From Lutraria lutraria (taxonomy: Eukaryota; Mollusca; Bivalvia; Venerida; Mactridae), in NCBI GenBank assembly GCA_964023205.1, contig OZ026848.1:34521912-34585911 (forward strand): DNA of 64,000 nt. The letters run 5' to 3'. The translations under genes and the position numbers were made by a program. The notes beneath the pieces were generated by a model, which saw nothing but the letters and a program-made list of their open reading frames with translations, did not search any database and was not told where the DNA came from. Of the stretch, positions 22,553 to 37,500 are shown piece by piece; within the stretch, counting starts at the first letter, position 1; every line of letters starts with the position of its first letter.

Positions 22553-25500
22553 CTGATCAAATGAGTTTGTAGTATTTCTTTATAAATATATATTTTACTG
22601 AATAAGACATGCAATCATGAATTATTCATATGCCAGAAAGAATAATTGTGTACACGCGGTTATATGTACGACCCTATTTTTTGTGCCTACCAAGTCTTCA
22701 AAAATGGCAAGATCCAAAGTTCAAATACATGTCTACACCATCATATCTTGATTTCACAAACTAAGGCATATTTGAAAAATGGAGAGGCGTTCTAACCTAT
22801 CTACCCTAAGCTTTTTAGGCAAGCAAGCGTATTCATAACTATTTTTCTAGACTGACGGATGTAAATCAAGATTTTTCTACAATTGTTTGATCGAAAGTAA
22901 ACAATACGTAACCTGTAGTCCCTGTACCAGTTGATGGGTGACTGTTACTGCCTGTCTGGGTAACACAATGGTTTGACATGCACCACTAAGTATAAACGAT
23001 AAAGCATATTTATACTCCAGATACTTACAGTATTATACTCCAGATACTTACAGTATTATACTCCAGATACTTACAGTATTATACTCCAGATACTTACAGT
23101 ATTATACTCCAGATACTTACAGTATTATACTCCAGATACTTACAGTATTATACTCCAGATACTTACAGTATTAATAAACATGATTGGTTGTGTTGAGTGG
23201 GAATGTCAAAAGTTCATAACAATGAAGTATAATAAGTAAATATTAAAATTTAGATTTATCGCTCTTGTTCGCAGGTCTATATTCTGCAAAGAGATGTACG
23301 TGCAGGCATGGTATTACATAAAGATAATGTACATGTAAGCCTGGTACTTTACGAAAGTGGATGTACGTGCTGAAAGTCGGATGTTCGTGCTCGCCTGGTA
23401 ATACTGTTGCCTTGCCAATTTCTCACAGCTCTTAACAGATTGTTCAATACATGACAATATATAATAATACCATACTAGTTTATGACTATATCTTCATTTT
23501 CGAAATAAACAAACGTCATTTACACAATTGATCGTGAGTTCTATCTCGGGCATGATTAATTTCTAATTCTAAAATGAGTGTTCGTCCTATAGATAACTGT
23601 GTGTTTTTTGTTTTTTCTATATTTCTCGTTATTCTGTTGAGTTTGGTAAAGTAACAAATCGTTTCGTTACGTTATCATACTATAACGCAACACATGCCAA
23701 AAAAATTTATAACAAACCTTTCCAGTTCCACAAGGCGTACCGTCACCTCCGTCAACATAATAACAAGAATCCTCAGAAGGCTTGTAGCAAAACATCTTCA
23801 GACAAGCTGTAGAGAAGTCACCACCATGATACTGATTCTGGAATAACAAAACATCATCAATGCAGTATAATCCCATTATATAATACATGTATTATAACAT
23901 ACTCATCAATGCAGTATAATCCCATTATATAATACATGTATTATAACATACTCATCAATGCAGTATAATCCCATTATATAATACATGTATTATAACATAC
24001 TCATCCATGCAGTATAATCCCATTATATAATACATGTATTATAACATACTCATCCATGCAGTATAATCCCATTATATAATACATGTATTATAACATACTC
24101 ATCAATGCAGTATAATCCCATTATATAATACATGTATTATAACATACTCATCAATGCAGTATAATCCCATTATATAATACATGTATTATAACATACTCAT
24201 CCATGCAGTATAATCCCATTATATAATACATGTATTATAACATACTCATCCATGCAGTATAATCCCATTATATAATACATGTATTATAACATACTCATCC
24301 ATGCAGTATAATCCCATTATATAATACATGTATTATAACATACTCATCAATGCAGTATAATCCCATTATATAATACATGTAGTATAACATACTCATCAAT
24401 GCAGTATAATCCCATTATATAATACATGTAGTATAACATACTCATCAATGCAGTATAATCCCATTATATAATACATGTATTATAACATACTCATCCATGC
24501 AGTATAATCCCATTATATAATACATGTATTATAACATACTCATCCATGCAGTATAATCCCATTATATAATACATGTATTATAACATACTCATCCATGCAG
24601 TATAATCCCATTATATAATACATGTATTATAACATACTCATCCATGCAGTATAATCCCATTATATAATACATGTATTATAACATACTCATCCATGCAGTA
24701 TAATCCCATTATATAATACATGTTTATGTTTTTTTCTACTTCCTTGGAGACCAGCATTAGACCCCAACCACTTGACAATCTATTTTTGTATTCTGGGGAT
24801 CATCCTGGGGATCATTGTCTTCAACCTGGTCACTTCACGTTCTATCTCTTGCTAATTACAAGACGCCTGCAATATATTCCTCTCCTCGGTACTCGCCCAC
24901 TATATCAACTTTATGAACAGTCTCGAGTCGTATCTTCCGCCTGATATTTCAAATTTGACTAATGAATGCCACAAATATATATAGCAGTGACTATAGTGTA
25001 TCGCCAATGCACTTCAGTTCGGTACACTCTAATTATTATATTCAGATAAATCAATATTAACAAACACTGGATAGTAAGTTAGTAACGCACTTCTTAATTA
25101 AAATACATGTACGCTCAAACCACCGATTGCAAACCTCTCAGATTAAAGGCCATCTTGAGAAAAAAGGCCATTCTTGAAAACCGTCATTATTTTATTTAGA
25201 ACAAAATGTTACCCGGTTACAGGTCACCTATCATTAAAAGCCACATATTGTTATACACAAGGGTAGCCTTTGTCTACAGACTTGACTGTTCATGTGCGCC
25301 ATCAAATGATTGAATAGTGTTAACTTCAATTAACTTATGCTTTCTCGAAACCATACTTTTCCGTAAGAATGTTTGAAATACATCCTTTTCCAAGTGCTTG
25401 ATTGTGGGAACTACATGTACCTCAGCGTTTTCTCATTTTTATCTCCTTGATATCTGTGTAAGTGGTCTTATTTGCTATAGATTTTATTGTATTACCTACT

Positions 25501-28500
25501 CACCTGTGACAATTAATCAGTTCTGCAATGGTACTTAACAAATGACCAAAACTAATATTAAGTGTTGTCAGAAACGTCTATTAAAGCCTAAAATGTATGT
25601 GTTTAAGTACACACTGACTGCTTAGAATTAAAATGTCAGTGCTAGGTAGACGAGTCACAGTGTTGGTTTTTGGAATTTGATTTTCAATCAAATTTCTTTG
25701 CTATAGGTGACTTACTAAAATGCCGTGAGCTCCATAACTGTCATGGTTCCCGTTCCCACTCTCACTCTATTGTGTGCTGTAAGATTGGGGACGGAAACCA
25801 ACTAGTTTAGCATAAAATAGTTCTACTGTCGGCTTTCGTTCAGTAGGTCAGTAATTTCTCTACAGAAGTATGCATGTAATTACATTAATCAACTATTGAT
25901 GTATGTCTTATATGTGACTTTTTGACATTGTCAGTGCTATATCCATAACGCGTATCGATCGATACTATCGACTAGAGCTATATATAGTTGGATAAATTCT
26001 AAAAATAGAATGTGGGGTTTTCCCGTCGAAGTGCAGAGAACATAATGGCGGTACACTTAAATTTGCGAAGAAGTAACTGTGAAGTTCGCAATTATTATGT
26101 TGGTTCACAGTGTGTGAAAGGTATTTTGGTGTTAAGACAGAAGGATCGTAATGGAACTAATGAAATCGTGCGATGTCGGTATATTCCGTAGCGAGATCGG
26201 CAAATATCGCCGTATAACGTCTCGTTTCCGAATAGCTATATTTATTTTACAAAAACTTTTACTTTCACTTCAAAACCTGTCATATAGTCCAACATCATAA
26301 TATTAAGTTTGAACATCATTCACATACCAATTATATAGATTTTCTGAAAAAATCTTAAACTACGATTAATCAATCGATAGTGGTTTATGTCAGTTCATTT
26401 CTATTATGGATAGCAATTTTGTTCCGAGTATGGAACTAAAAACATGGAAAATCGAAAAACTCTTCAAAACCAGATTATCACTAAAAGAATTATATAGGTC
26501 GATTTTAATTCGTTTCTTACACTGCGGTGTGCATTTAAAGTGGTCATAATCAAGATATATTATTAAAATGGAGCGTTTTGAAGAGCTTTTCGGTATGTAT
26601 TAAATCAGTAAATACGACAGTAACAATGCTTATTTTAGTACCGATGAATTCGGAAAATTATAGGCTGGATAATGGACTACATAAAAAAACTCGAAACATC
26701 TGATAACTGATATAACCATCATGCTAGGTTGATGGAATTTAGCACATGAATATCAGAATATGTACATAAATAGATGGCAATATTGAGATAGTGTATGTTA
26801 ATTCCTAACAATGAATATCCATCAACTGTACAGTTCCTAATTTAGGATTTCTCCTAACAGTCATTGTTGTGTTGCGAGCAACACCAGTGACTTGTCTCAT
26901 ATGAAAAAAATCAAGTTCCGACAGTACTTTGATTAATTAGTGTTACTGATATGGTCAAATATTTTTTCCCTAGTATTGGCTCTTATTTGTATTGTTGGTA
27001 TGGCCTATTGATTAGTCACAATATCTGTTATTTATAAGTATCTCTGGTATGGAAAAATGACTTTTGAATAATTATATCTGTTAACTTGTTGTCGAATTTC
27101 ATTTTAAATTGCAAGTCGCTTAAAAGCCAGGACCCTAAATATGGCGACTTATTAGCTTTTATGATTCAGGAGCCTTCGGCATACACCTTAGATACTTATT
27201 GAATCCAATGAAAAATGGCTATTTTCAAAGAAAAACATCTACATAGAAATTAAAGATGTTACTCACTTTACAGAAATAAGATTGTTGTCCATATCTAATT
27301 TTACACTGTTCGTCAAATGAGTAAATCTGTCCATACCATTCATGTGTTGCCGCAGTCACTTGTGCGTCAGGATGAGTGTTGTCAATGTGTTGTAAGCAGT
27401 TTTGATGATGACTAAGATATCAAACCAACCAGTGTTATAAAATATGTTAAGGCAATAAAAACAACAACAATGAAATGCTACCAAGGCAACAATTTGCATC
27501 TTATATTATGTTTCAATTAGTTGAGGAACATAAGGATACAATTAGTGTAGTTTTACAACCATCTGAGTGAATGCATTATCTTTATCTTGATATTAAGTTG
27601 TCTTTAAACTGCGACTAATTATAATAAACATTGTTGTTATCTTCATATGAGAACTACTTACTTGTTTAAAGTATTGATGTAATTTTTTATTGCTGTGGCT
27701 GAACATGTAGAAAATATCCATTTCTTGTCATTATGTAGAGCAAAGTCGGCTTCCATGGCGTACCCTCGGCCACTAGGACACGCTTTAGCATTACCTTCAC
27801 CATCATGATCACAACCAAGACTAAAAAATAATTTATAGAACAATTAAATACAACTGTAAACACAGCTTGAATAGATCTTAGTGTGCATACATTTTATGTA
27901 GTGATTATTTCTTTAGATTTTCCACAACGGTGGTATACAATCCTTGATAATCTGAACCATTATTGGCACCTGATTTGGATTATTATTAACTGACCTTTGA
28001 TACACTCACTTTGACAGTATTTGTGTCATGACGTTGACAATATTGGTCAACGCAAATATGCTTCTTTGTTTTGTTTCATCGGATTTTACGCCCTTTTGCA
28101 ACAGTCATAGTCATATGAAGGAGCACCGTTCCTGGGAAGGACTAGTACTAGACCCCATCCTCCGTAAGCAACAGCCTACTTTCGCACATAAAGAGACATG
28201 GTCGGTAGCTGGGCTCGAACCCACGATCCTCTATCAGTGAGAGGTTACAGTGATTTGAATTCAACGATCTTGACCACTCGAACACGGAGGCGGGTTACGC
28301 AAATATGCACATATTAATACACTGTAACCTCTTGGCTACTCTGTTTACTGAAAAGACCTTACAAATTGTTGTATTTTATTTGTTTGTTTTTATGTAACAT
28401 AAGTTTGTTGTATTACCTATGTCCGATTTCGTGAGCTATAAGTTGTGCCGTATATATATCGTCATTGTCAGTTACTATAGATACACTCCTTTCTTTACAT

Positions 28501-31500
28501 TCTGCATCAGTGTACGCATATCCTGAAACAAGAGAACCATAATGGCCTTTATCGGTCACATGAGAACCATTGCTTGATAATGAAAACACCATTCTGAGCC
28601 TGTGTCTTGACTCTTGAGGTCTGTAGTTATCAGATGTTTCCAATGAGTTGACCCGATGACCTTGTTACTGACGTCAGATGACCCATGTTCGAACTCGATC
28701 CACATCTCACCAAGACATGGATTCTGACAAGGTTTGGTGAAGATCCATTCAAAACTGTATTCTCTAAAGTGTTCACTATATTTGACCTGATGCCCTATTT
28801 TTTGACTGCAGATGACCGATTTTCAAATTTGTACAAAATATCGATACACATTCTGACAAGTTTTGATGAAAATCCAATCCTTTGGAGTGTTCAGAAGGTC
28901 TACATCATTTGATTCGACCCTTTGACCTATTTCGTTACCCCAAATGGCCCATGTTCATTTCCAATTTGTGCAAGTTTTTATCACTACAAACATTCTGACC
29001 CAGTTTTGCGAAGATCTATCTACAAAAAATGGCCTCAAGAAAATTGTGTTCACAAAGCAAACAATGACGACACATGCACGACGGACAAAGACCGATCACA
29101 AAAGCTCACATTGAGCAATTTATGCTCGTGTGCGCAAAACAAAGTAAAAATTGAATGGAAATCACACGTGGAATCTACTTCAGAAAAAATGCAAAAAAGA
29201 ACTTCTAATAATCGGAAAAAAGTAAGATCTTTAACTACAATAATTAATAGTGCCATGAAATTTATGTTCAAGTTATACGATTTTATCAATGTATAAATTT
29301 TGATATAAATATACAAATTTCTCCTATCATATTCCAGAGTCTATTTTGCAGATGAACTGGAACTTGTTTCGAAATGTAATATTCATTCTTTTTGGAATAA
29401 AAATAACCTACCAGAAAATGTTGATCCATGACCCATTTGCAGATCGTAACTGAAAAATGAAACAAGAGGGCCATGATGGCCCTGTAAATGCTCACCAGGA
29501 AAAAAGTTAATTTGGAGACGAACATTGTAAAAATATTTCTACACGAGTCCAAGTAAAATCAAGTGACCCTAAGGTCAGGGCCAATTTTAACCCCAGGGCC
29601 ATAATATGAACAAATTTGGAACAGGTTTGCTAGACAATACTACATACAAAATATCTTAACTCTAGGCCTTGTGATTTCGGAGAAGAGTTTTTAAATTTTC
29701 TTATATAAGCCTATATAAATCAAGTGAACCCCGGGGTGTGGCCAATTTCGACCCTAGTGCAATAATTTGAACAAACTTGGTAAAGGTCCACTAGAAAATG
29801 CTACATACCAAATATCATATCTCTAGGCCTTGTGGTTTCGGAGAAAAAGATTATTCAAATTTTCCTATATAAAATAGAATAAACCCCAGGGCAGGGCCAA
29901 TTTTGACCCCGGGGCCATAATTTGAACAAACTTGGTAGAGGACCACTAGACAATGCCACATACAAAATATCTAAGCTCTAGGCCTTGCGGCTTCGGAGAA
30001 GTTTTTTTAAAATTTTCCTATATATGTCTATATAAATCAATGACCCCCGGGGCGGGGCCAATTTTGACCCTAGGGCAATAATTTGAACAAACTTGGTAGA
30101 GGTCCACTAGAATATGCTACACACCAAATATCAAAGCTCTAGGCATTGTAGTTTTTGACAAGAATATTTTTTAAATTTCCTATATAAGTCTATGTAAAAT
30201 CAAGTTACCCCCGGGGCGGAGCCAATTTTGACCCCAGGGGAATAATTTGAACAAACTTTGTAGAGTTCCATTAGACAATGCTACATACCAACTATCTCAG
30301 CTCTAGGCCCTGTGGTTTCGGACAAGAAGAGTTTTTAAGTTTTTTCTATTTGTTTTTTATGAAATTAAATTTTTGAACAACTTTGAAAGGGGACCACCCA
30401 AGGATCATTTCAGCAAAGTTTAGTTGCAATCGGCATAGCGCTGTAGGAGGAGATGTTGTTTTAAGTAAATATGGACGCAACTTCACGACGAACGATGGAC
30501 GCAGGGCGACCACAAAAGCTCACCCTGAGCACATTCGTGCTCTGGTGAGCTAAAAATGTGACCCCAGATGACCCATTATCGAACTTTTCTAAGATATCAT
30601 TAACCTATAGACAGATATTCTAACAAACTTTGATAAAGACCAAGTTAAAAAAGTATCCTATAAGGTTTTCATTTGATTTGATCTTTAGACCTTACTTTTT
30701 ACCTCAAATGACCCATGTCGCTACAAACATTCTGATCTTGTTATGTAAAAAGATCTTCCTAAACTGTGGCCACTATTGTCTTTGCCAGGCAAAATTAGGT
30801 GACGGACAAAGACCGATCACAAAAGCTCACCATGAACACAAATGAGTCCTTTGAGCGCATGTGAGCGAAACATCCTAATACCCTTAAGAATGACATTACT
30901 ATGACAAAATCATGGCATGATCGTGGGGAGTGACTTGTTGAAGAGATGCAGATTTTGTTTGGAACAGAGGTAAAGCTTTATCAGGGTCCACGGTATAGTA
31001 GCCATCTGATCCTCGTACCTTCACCGTCTCTGTCCATGGTGACTGGGAGGTACTCTTAAAGAAAATAACAACGTAACTTAAACAAAAAATTACATTTTTC
31101 TACTTTGATCGTTAACATATTGATCGTTAAATTTGTAATTTATAGTTATTATTACAAACAAATGGATGAAGAAAGGTCAAAGACATGATAAATTATGACC
31201 ATTTTTGACAGGTGGCCTTTATTACGGAGGTCATTTTGTTATGAATAATCAATGTCGGCTTTTGAAAGAATGGCTTTTAATCACATGGTTGTGTTTATTT
31301 GGAGGTGGTAGCTTCACAGGTTTGACTGTAGAAAGTGTTTTAGTAAAAAGAAAAAGCATTTTTTGTCAAAGGGACAATGAAACGAAGCTTTGATAAAGTT
31401 TTAAACTATAAGTTAGATGAAAGCTGACCATATGTTGATAGCAATGTAAGAAGATACTTACCGTCATCACAAGGACGTCCACAAGTTTTATATGAACATT

Positions 31501-34500
31501 CAAATTGTGGGATTGTAAACTTTTGTATACGTTGTTACTCTGAAAATTATTAACTGTTAATAATAATAATATTATGTGAAACATAAAAGCTATACATAAT
31601 TCCCACAACTACAATGTTTACCTCCCTTCTTTTGAATTGGCGGCCATATTGTACGCAAATTTGACAAGCATTGTTAGAAGATATTCATATGTTTGTTTTG
31701 ATAACAAGAGCTCCGCGGTCGGAGACATATGCCCCCAAAACAGGGCCTTGACACAGAGTTATCGCTCAAACGATTTTCACACTCCATGACACAGTGACCT
31801 TTGACCTAATGACCCCAATTTCAAAAGGGGTCATCTACTGTCCAAGGCCAATACACCTGCAAAGTATCAGACCCATTGGTCAATCCGTTGACGAGTTATC
31901 GATGGGAAACTATTTTCACACTCTATGTCATAGTGACCTTTGACCTAGTGACCCCAGTTTCAATAGGGGTCATCTACTGTCCAAGGCCAATGTACCTGCA
32001 AAGTATCAGGCCCATCGGTCAATCCGTTGACGAGTTATCGATCGGAAACTATTTTCACACTCAATGTCACAGTGACTTTGACCTAGTGACCCCAATTTCA
32101 GAAGGGGCCATCTACTGTCCAAGGCCAATGTACCTGCGAAGTATCAGACCCATCGGTCAATCCGTTGACGAGTTATCGATCGGAAATGTGTCATAAATGA
32201 ATTATATAGTATCCGAGGTAACGATCAAAGAAATAATGTAAATTGGGCAATATTATTTGTGTAATATTTGCTTTTGTGCAGTAGGGAGCAGATGCCTCAA
32301 ATAAGTACAGTTTCATGGGTCTACTACTTTAAGTACGGGACAACACCAAATATTTCTATCGATCTTTCAATTGAATACAAGTTCTGTTTCAGTCACTTAA
32401 TATTCCATTTAAATTTTAATTCTACTTGAAAAAAATATATGTAAATTCATACAAAATCTTTTTACTCGGACATGTTATAATATTTCCATACTCACGGAGT
32501 GAACGAGAGCTGCGACATATTCTGTGGCTTTATGTGTTGCTTCTTGTACACGGCTCGAATGTGAATGTGATGATGACGTCATCTTGTACCATCTAGTAAA
32601 CATAATATAACAACTGTGCAATACCGAGAGGGCATAACTAATTAGTTATAGTTAGGAACATGAAATTGTCATTTGTTGATAGTCTTAGTTTTTAAAGGCA
32701 CAATGCAAATTTACTCGTTTTGACATTGGGACTCGATAGAACAATTCGACCTACTAATCAATGTATAACGGCGCATCTTGTTATATGTGTGTGAAGTTGG
32801 CAAAGCAATCGACAATCGACATTCAATGACTAGCTCGACAATCGACATTCATCTCGACATTCGTGAAACAGAGCGTATCGCCGTCAAAGTAATGAAATTT
32901 CGAATGTCTAGCTAGACAATCGACATTCATCTCGACATTCGTAAAACAGAGCGTATCGCCGTCAAAGTAATGAAATTTCGAATGTCTAGCTCGACAATTG
33001 ACATCCATCTCGACATTCGTGAAACAGGCTGTATGGCCATCATAATAATGTAAATTTCGAATGTCTAGCTCGACAATCGACATTCATCTCGACATTCGAA
33101 AAACGAACTGTATAGCCGTCAAAGTAATGAAATTTCGAATGTCTAGCTAGACAATCGACATTCATCTCGACATTCGAAGTTACGACTGTATCGCCGTCAA
33201 AGTAAAGAAATTTCGAATGTCTAGCTCGACAATCGACATTCATCTCGACATTCGAAAAACGGACTGTATCGCCGTCAAAGTAATGAAATTTCGAATGTCT
33301 AGCTCGACAATCGACATTCATCTCGACATTCGTGAAACAGGCTGTATGGCCATCATAATAATGTAAATTTCGAATGTCTAGCTCGACAATCGACATTCAT
33401 CTCGACATTCGAAAAACGAACCGTATAGCCGTCAAAGTAATTAAATTTCGAATGTCTAGCTCGACAATCGACATTCATCTCGACATTCCTAAAACAGACT
33501 GTATATAGCCGTCAAAGTTATGAAATTTCGAACGTCTAGCTAGACAATCGACATTCATCTCGACATTCGAAAAAAAACTGTATAGCCGTCAAAGTAATGA
33601 AATTTCGAATGTCTAGCTAGACAATCGACATTCATCTCGACATTCGAAGTTACGACTGTATCGCCGTCAAAGTAATGAAATTTCGAATGTCTAGCTCGAC
33701 AATCGACATTCATCTCGACATTCGTGAAACAGGCTGTATGGCCATCATAATAATGTAAATTTCGAATGTCTAGCTCGACAATCGACATTCATCTCGACAT
33801 TCGAAAAACGAACTGTATAGCCGTCAAAGTAATGAAATTTCGAATGTCTAGCTAGACAATCGACATTCATCTTGACATTCGAAGTTACGACTGTATCGCC
33901 GTCAAAGTAAAGACATTTTGAATGTCTAGCTAGACAATCGACATTCATCTCGACATTCGAAAAACGGACTGTATATAGCCGTCAAAGTAATGAAATTTCG
34001 AATTTCTAGCTAGACAATCGACATTCATCTCGACATTCGAAGTTACGACTGTATCGCCGTCAAAGTAAAGAAATTTCGAATGTCTAGCTCGACAATCGAC
34101 ATTCATCTCGACATTCGAAAAACGGACTGTATCGCCGTCAAAGTAATGAAATTTCGAATGTCTAGCTCGACAATCGACATTCATCTCGACATTCGTGAAA
34201 CAGGCTGTATGGCCATCATAATAATGTAAATTTCGAATGTCTAGCTCGACAATCGACATTCATCTCGACATTCGAAAAACGAACCGTATAGCCGTCAAAG
34301 TAATTAAATTTCGAATGTCTAGCTCGACAATCGACATTCATCTCGACATTCCTAAAACAGACTGTATATAGCCGTCAAAGTTATGAAATTTCGAACGTCT
34401 AGCTAGACAATCGACATTCATCTCGACATTCGAAAAAAAACTGTATAGCCGTCAAAGTAATGAAATTTCGAATGTCTAGCTAGACAATCGACATTCATCT

Positions 34501-37500
34501 CGACATTCGAAGTTACGACTGTATCGCCGTCAAAGTAATGAAATTTCGAATGTCTAGCTCGACAATCGACATTCATCTCGACATTCGTGAAACAGGCTGT
34601 ATGGCCATCATAATAATGTAAATTTCGAATGTCTAGCTCGACAATCGACATTCATCTCGACATTCGAAAAACGAACTGTATAGCCGTCAAAGTAATGAAA
34701 TTTCGAATGTCTAGCTAGACAATCGACATTCATCTTGACATTCGAAGTTACGACTGTATCGCCGTCAAAGTAAAGACATTTTGAATGTCTAGCTAGACAA
34801 TCGACATTCATCTCGACATTCGAAAAACGGACTGTATATAGCCGTCAAAGTAATGAAATTTCGAATGTCTAGCTAGACAATCGACATTCATCTCGACATT
34901 CGAAGTTACGACTGTATCGCCGTCAAAGTAAAGAAATTTCGAATGTCTAGCTCGACAATCGACATTCATCTCGACATTCGAAAAACGGACTGTATCGCCG
35001 TCAAAGTAATGAAATTTCGAATGTCTAGCTCGACAATCGACATTCATCTCGACATTCGTGAAACAGGCTGTATGGCCATCATAATAATGTAAATTTCGAA
35101 TGTCTAGCTCGACAATCGACATTCATCTCGACATTCGAAAAACGAACCGTATAGCCGTCAAAGTAATGAAATTTCGAATGTCTAGCTCGACAATCGACAT
35201 TCATCTCGACATTCCTAAAACAGACTGTATATAGCCGTCAAAGTTATGAAATTTCGAACGTCTAGCTAGACAATCGACATTCATCTCGACATTCGAAAAA
35301 AAAACTGTATAGCCGTCAAAGTAATGAAATTTCGAATGTCTAGCTAGACAATCGACATTCATCTCGACATTCGAAGTTACGACTGTATCGCCGTCAAAGT
35401 AATGAAATTTCGAATGTCTAGCTCGACAATCGACATTCATCACGACATTCGTAAAACAGGCTGTATGGCCATCATAATAATGTAAATTTCGAATGTCTAG
35501 CTCGACAATCGACATTCATCTCGACATTCGAAAAACGAACTGTATAGCCGTCAAAGTATTGAAATTTCGAATGTCTAGCTAGACAATCGACATTCATCTT
35601 GACATTCGAAGTTACGACTGTATCGCCGTCAAAGTAAAGACATTTTGAATGTCTAGCTAGACAATCGACATTCATCTCGACATTCGAAAAACGGACTGTA
35701 TATAGCCGTCAAAGTAATGAAATTTCGAATGTCTAGCTAGACAATCGACATTCATCTTGACATTCGAAGTTACGACTGTATCGCCGTCAAAGTAAAGACA
35801 TTTTGAATGTCTAGCTAGACAATCGACATTCATCTCGACATTCGAAGTTACGACTGTATCGCCGTCAAAGTAAAGAAATTTCGAATGTCTAGCTCGACAA
35901 TCGACATTCATCTCGACATTCGAAAAACGAACTGTATAGCCTTCAAAGTAATGAAGTTTCGAATGTCTAGCTCGACAATCGACATTCATCTCGACATTCG
36001 TAAAACAGACCGTATATAGCCGTTAAAGTAATGAAATTTCGAATGTCTAGCTCGACAATCGACATTCATCTCGACATTCGAAAAACGGACTGTATATATC
36101 CGTCAAAGTAATGAAATTTCGAATGTCTAGCTAGACAATCGACATTCATCTCGACATTCGAAGTTACGACTGTATCGCCGTCAAAGTAATGAAATTTCGA
36201 ATGTCTGGCTCGACAATCGACATTCATCTCGACATTCGTGAAACAGGCTGTATGGCCATCATAATAATGTAAATTTCGAATGTCTAGCTCGACAATCGAC
36301 ATTCATCTCGACATTCGAGAAACGAACTGTATAGCCGTCAAAGTAATGAAATTTCGAATGTCTAGCTCGACAATCGACATTCATCTCGACATTCGTGAAA
36401 CAGACTGTATATTGCCGTCAAAGTAATGAAATTTCGAATGTCTAGCTAGACAATCGACATTCATCTCGACATTCGAAAAACAAACTGTATATCCGTCAAA
36501 GTAATTAAATTTCGAATGTCTAGCTCGACAATCGACATTCATCTCGACATTCGAAGTTACGACTGTATCGCCGTCAAAGTAATGAAATTTCGAATGTCTA
36601 GCTCGACAATCGACATTCATCTCGACATTCGAAAAACAGACTGTATATAGCCGTCAAAGTAATGAAATTTCGAATGTCTAGCTAGACAATCGACATTCAT
36701 CTCGACATTCGAAAAACAGACTGTATCGCCGTCAAAACAAAGAAATTTCGAATGTCTAGCTATACAATCGACATTCATCTCGACATTCGAAAATCGGACT
36801 GTATATAGCCGTCAAAGTAATGAAATTTCGAATGTCTTGCTAGACAATCGACATTCATCTCGACATTCGAAAAACAAACTGTATAGCCGTTAAAGTAATA
36901 AAATTTCGAATGTCTAGCTAGACAATCGACATTCGAAGTTACGACTGTATCGCCGTCCAAGTCATGAAATTTCGAATGTCTAGCTCGACAATCGACATTC
37001 ATCTCGACATTCGTGAAACAGGCTGTATGGCCATCATAATAATTTTAATTTCGAATGTCTAGCTAGACAATCGACATTCATCTCGACATTCGAAAAACGA
37101 ACTGTATCGCCGTCAAAGTAATGAAATTTCGAATGTCTAGCTCGACAATCGACATTCATCTCGACATTCGTGAAACAGGCTGTATGGCCATCATAATAAT
37201 GTAAATTTCGAATGTCTAGCTAGACAATCGACATTCATCTCGACATTCGAAAAACGAACTGTATAGCCGTCAAAGTAATGAAATTTCGAATGTCTAGCTA
37301 GACAATCGACATTCATGTCGACATTCGAAATTACGACTGTATCGCCGTCAAAGTAAAGAAATGTCGAATGTCTAGCTCGACAATCGACATTCATCTCGAC
37401 ATTCGAAAAACGGACTGTATCGCCGTCAAAGTAATGAAATTTCGAATGTCTAGCTACACAATCGACCATTGCCAGCTTTCAGAGCTGATCAGTTGGCTTA

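Noticed and set aside
28028..28240. 70-aa plus-strand frame
   Set aside because: It overlaps a minus-strand SINE and has no protein similarity that I recognise.
32805..37466. Regularly spaced repeats resembling a CRISPR array
   Set aside because: Units are contiguous 79-bp monomers without unique spacers, in a eukaryotic intron with no cas genes.
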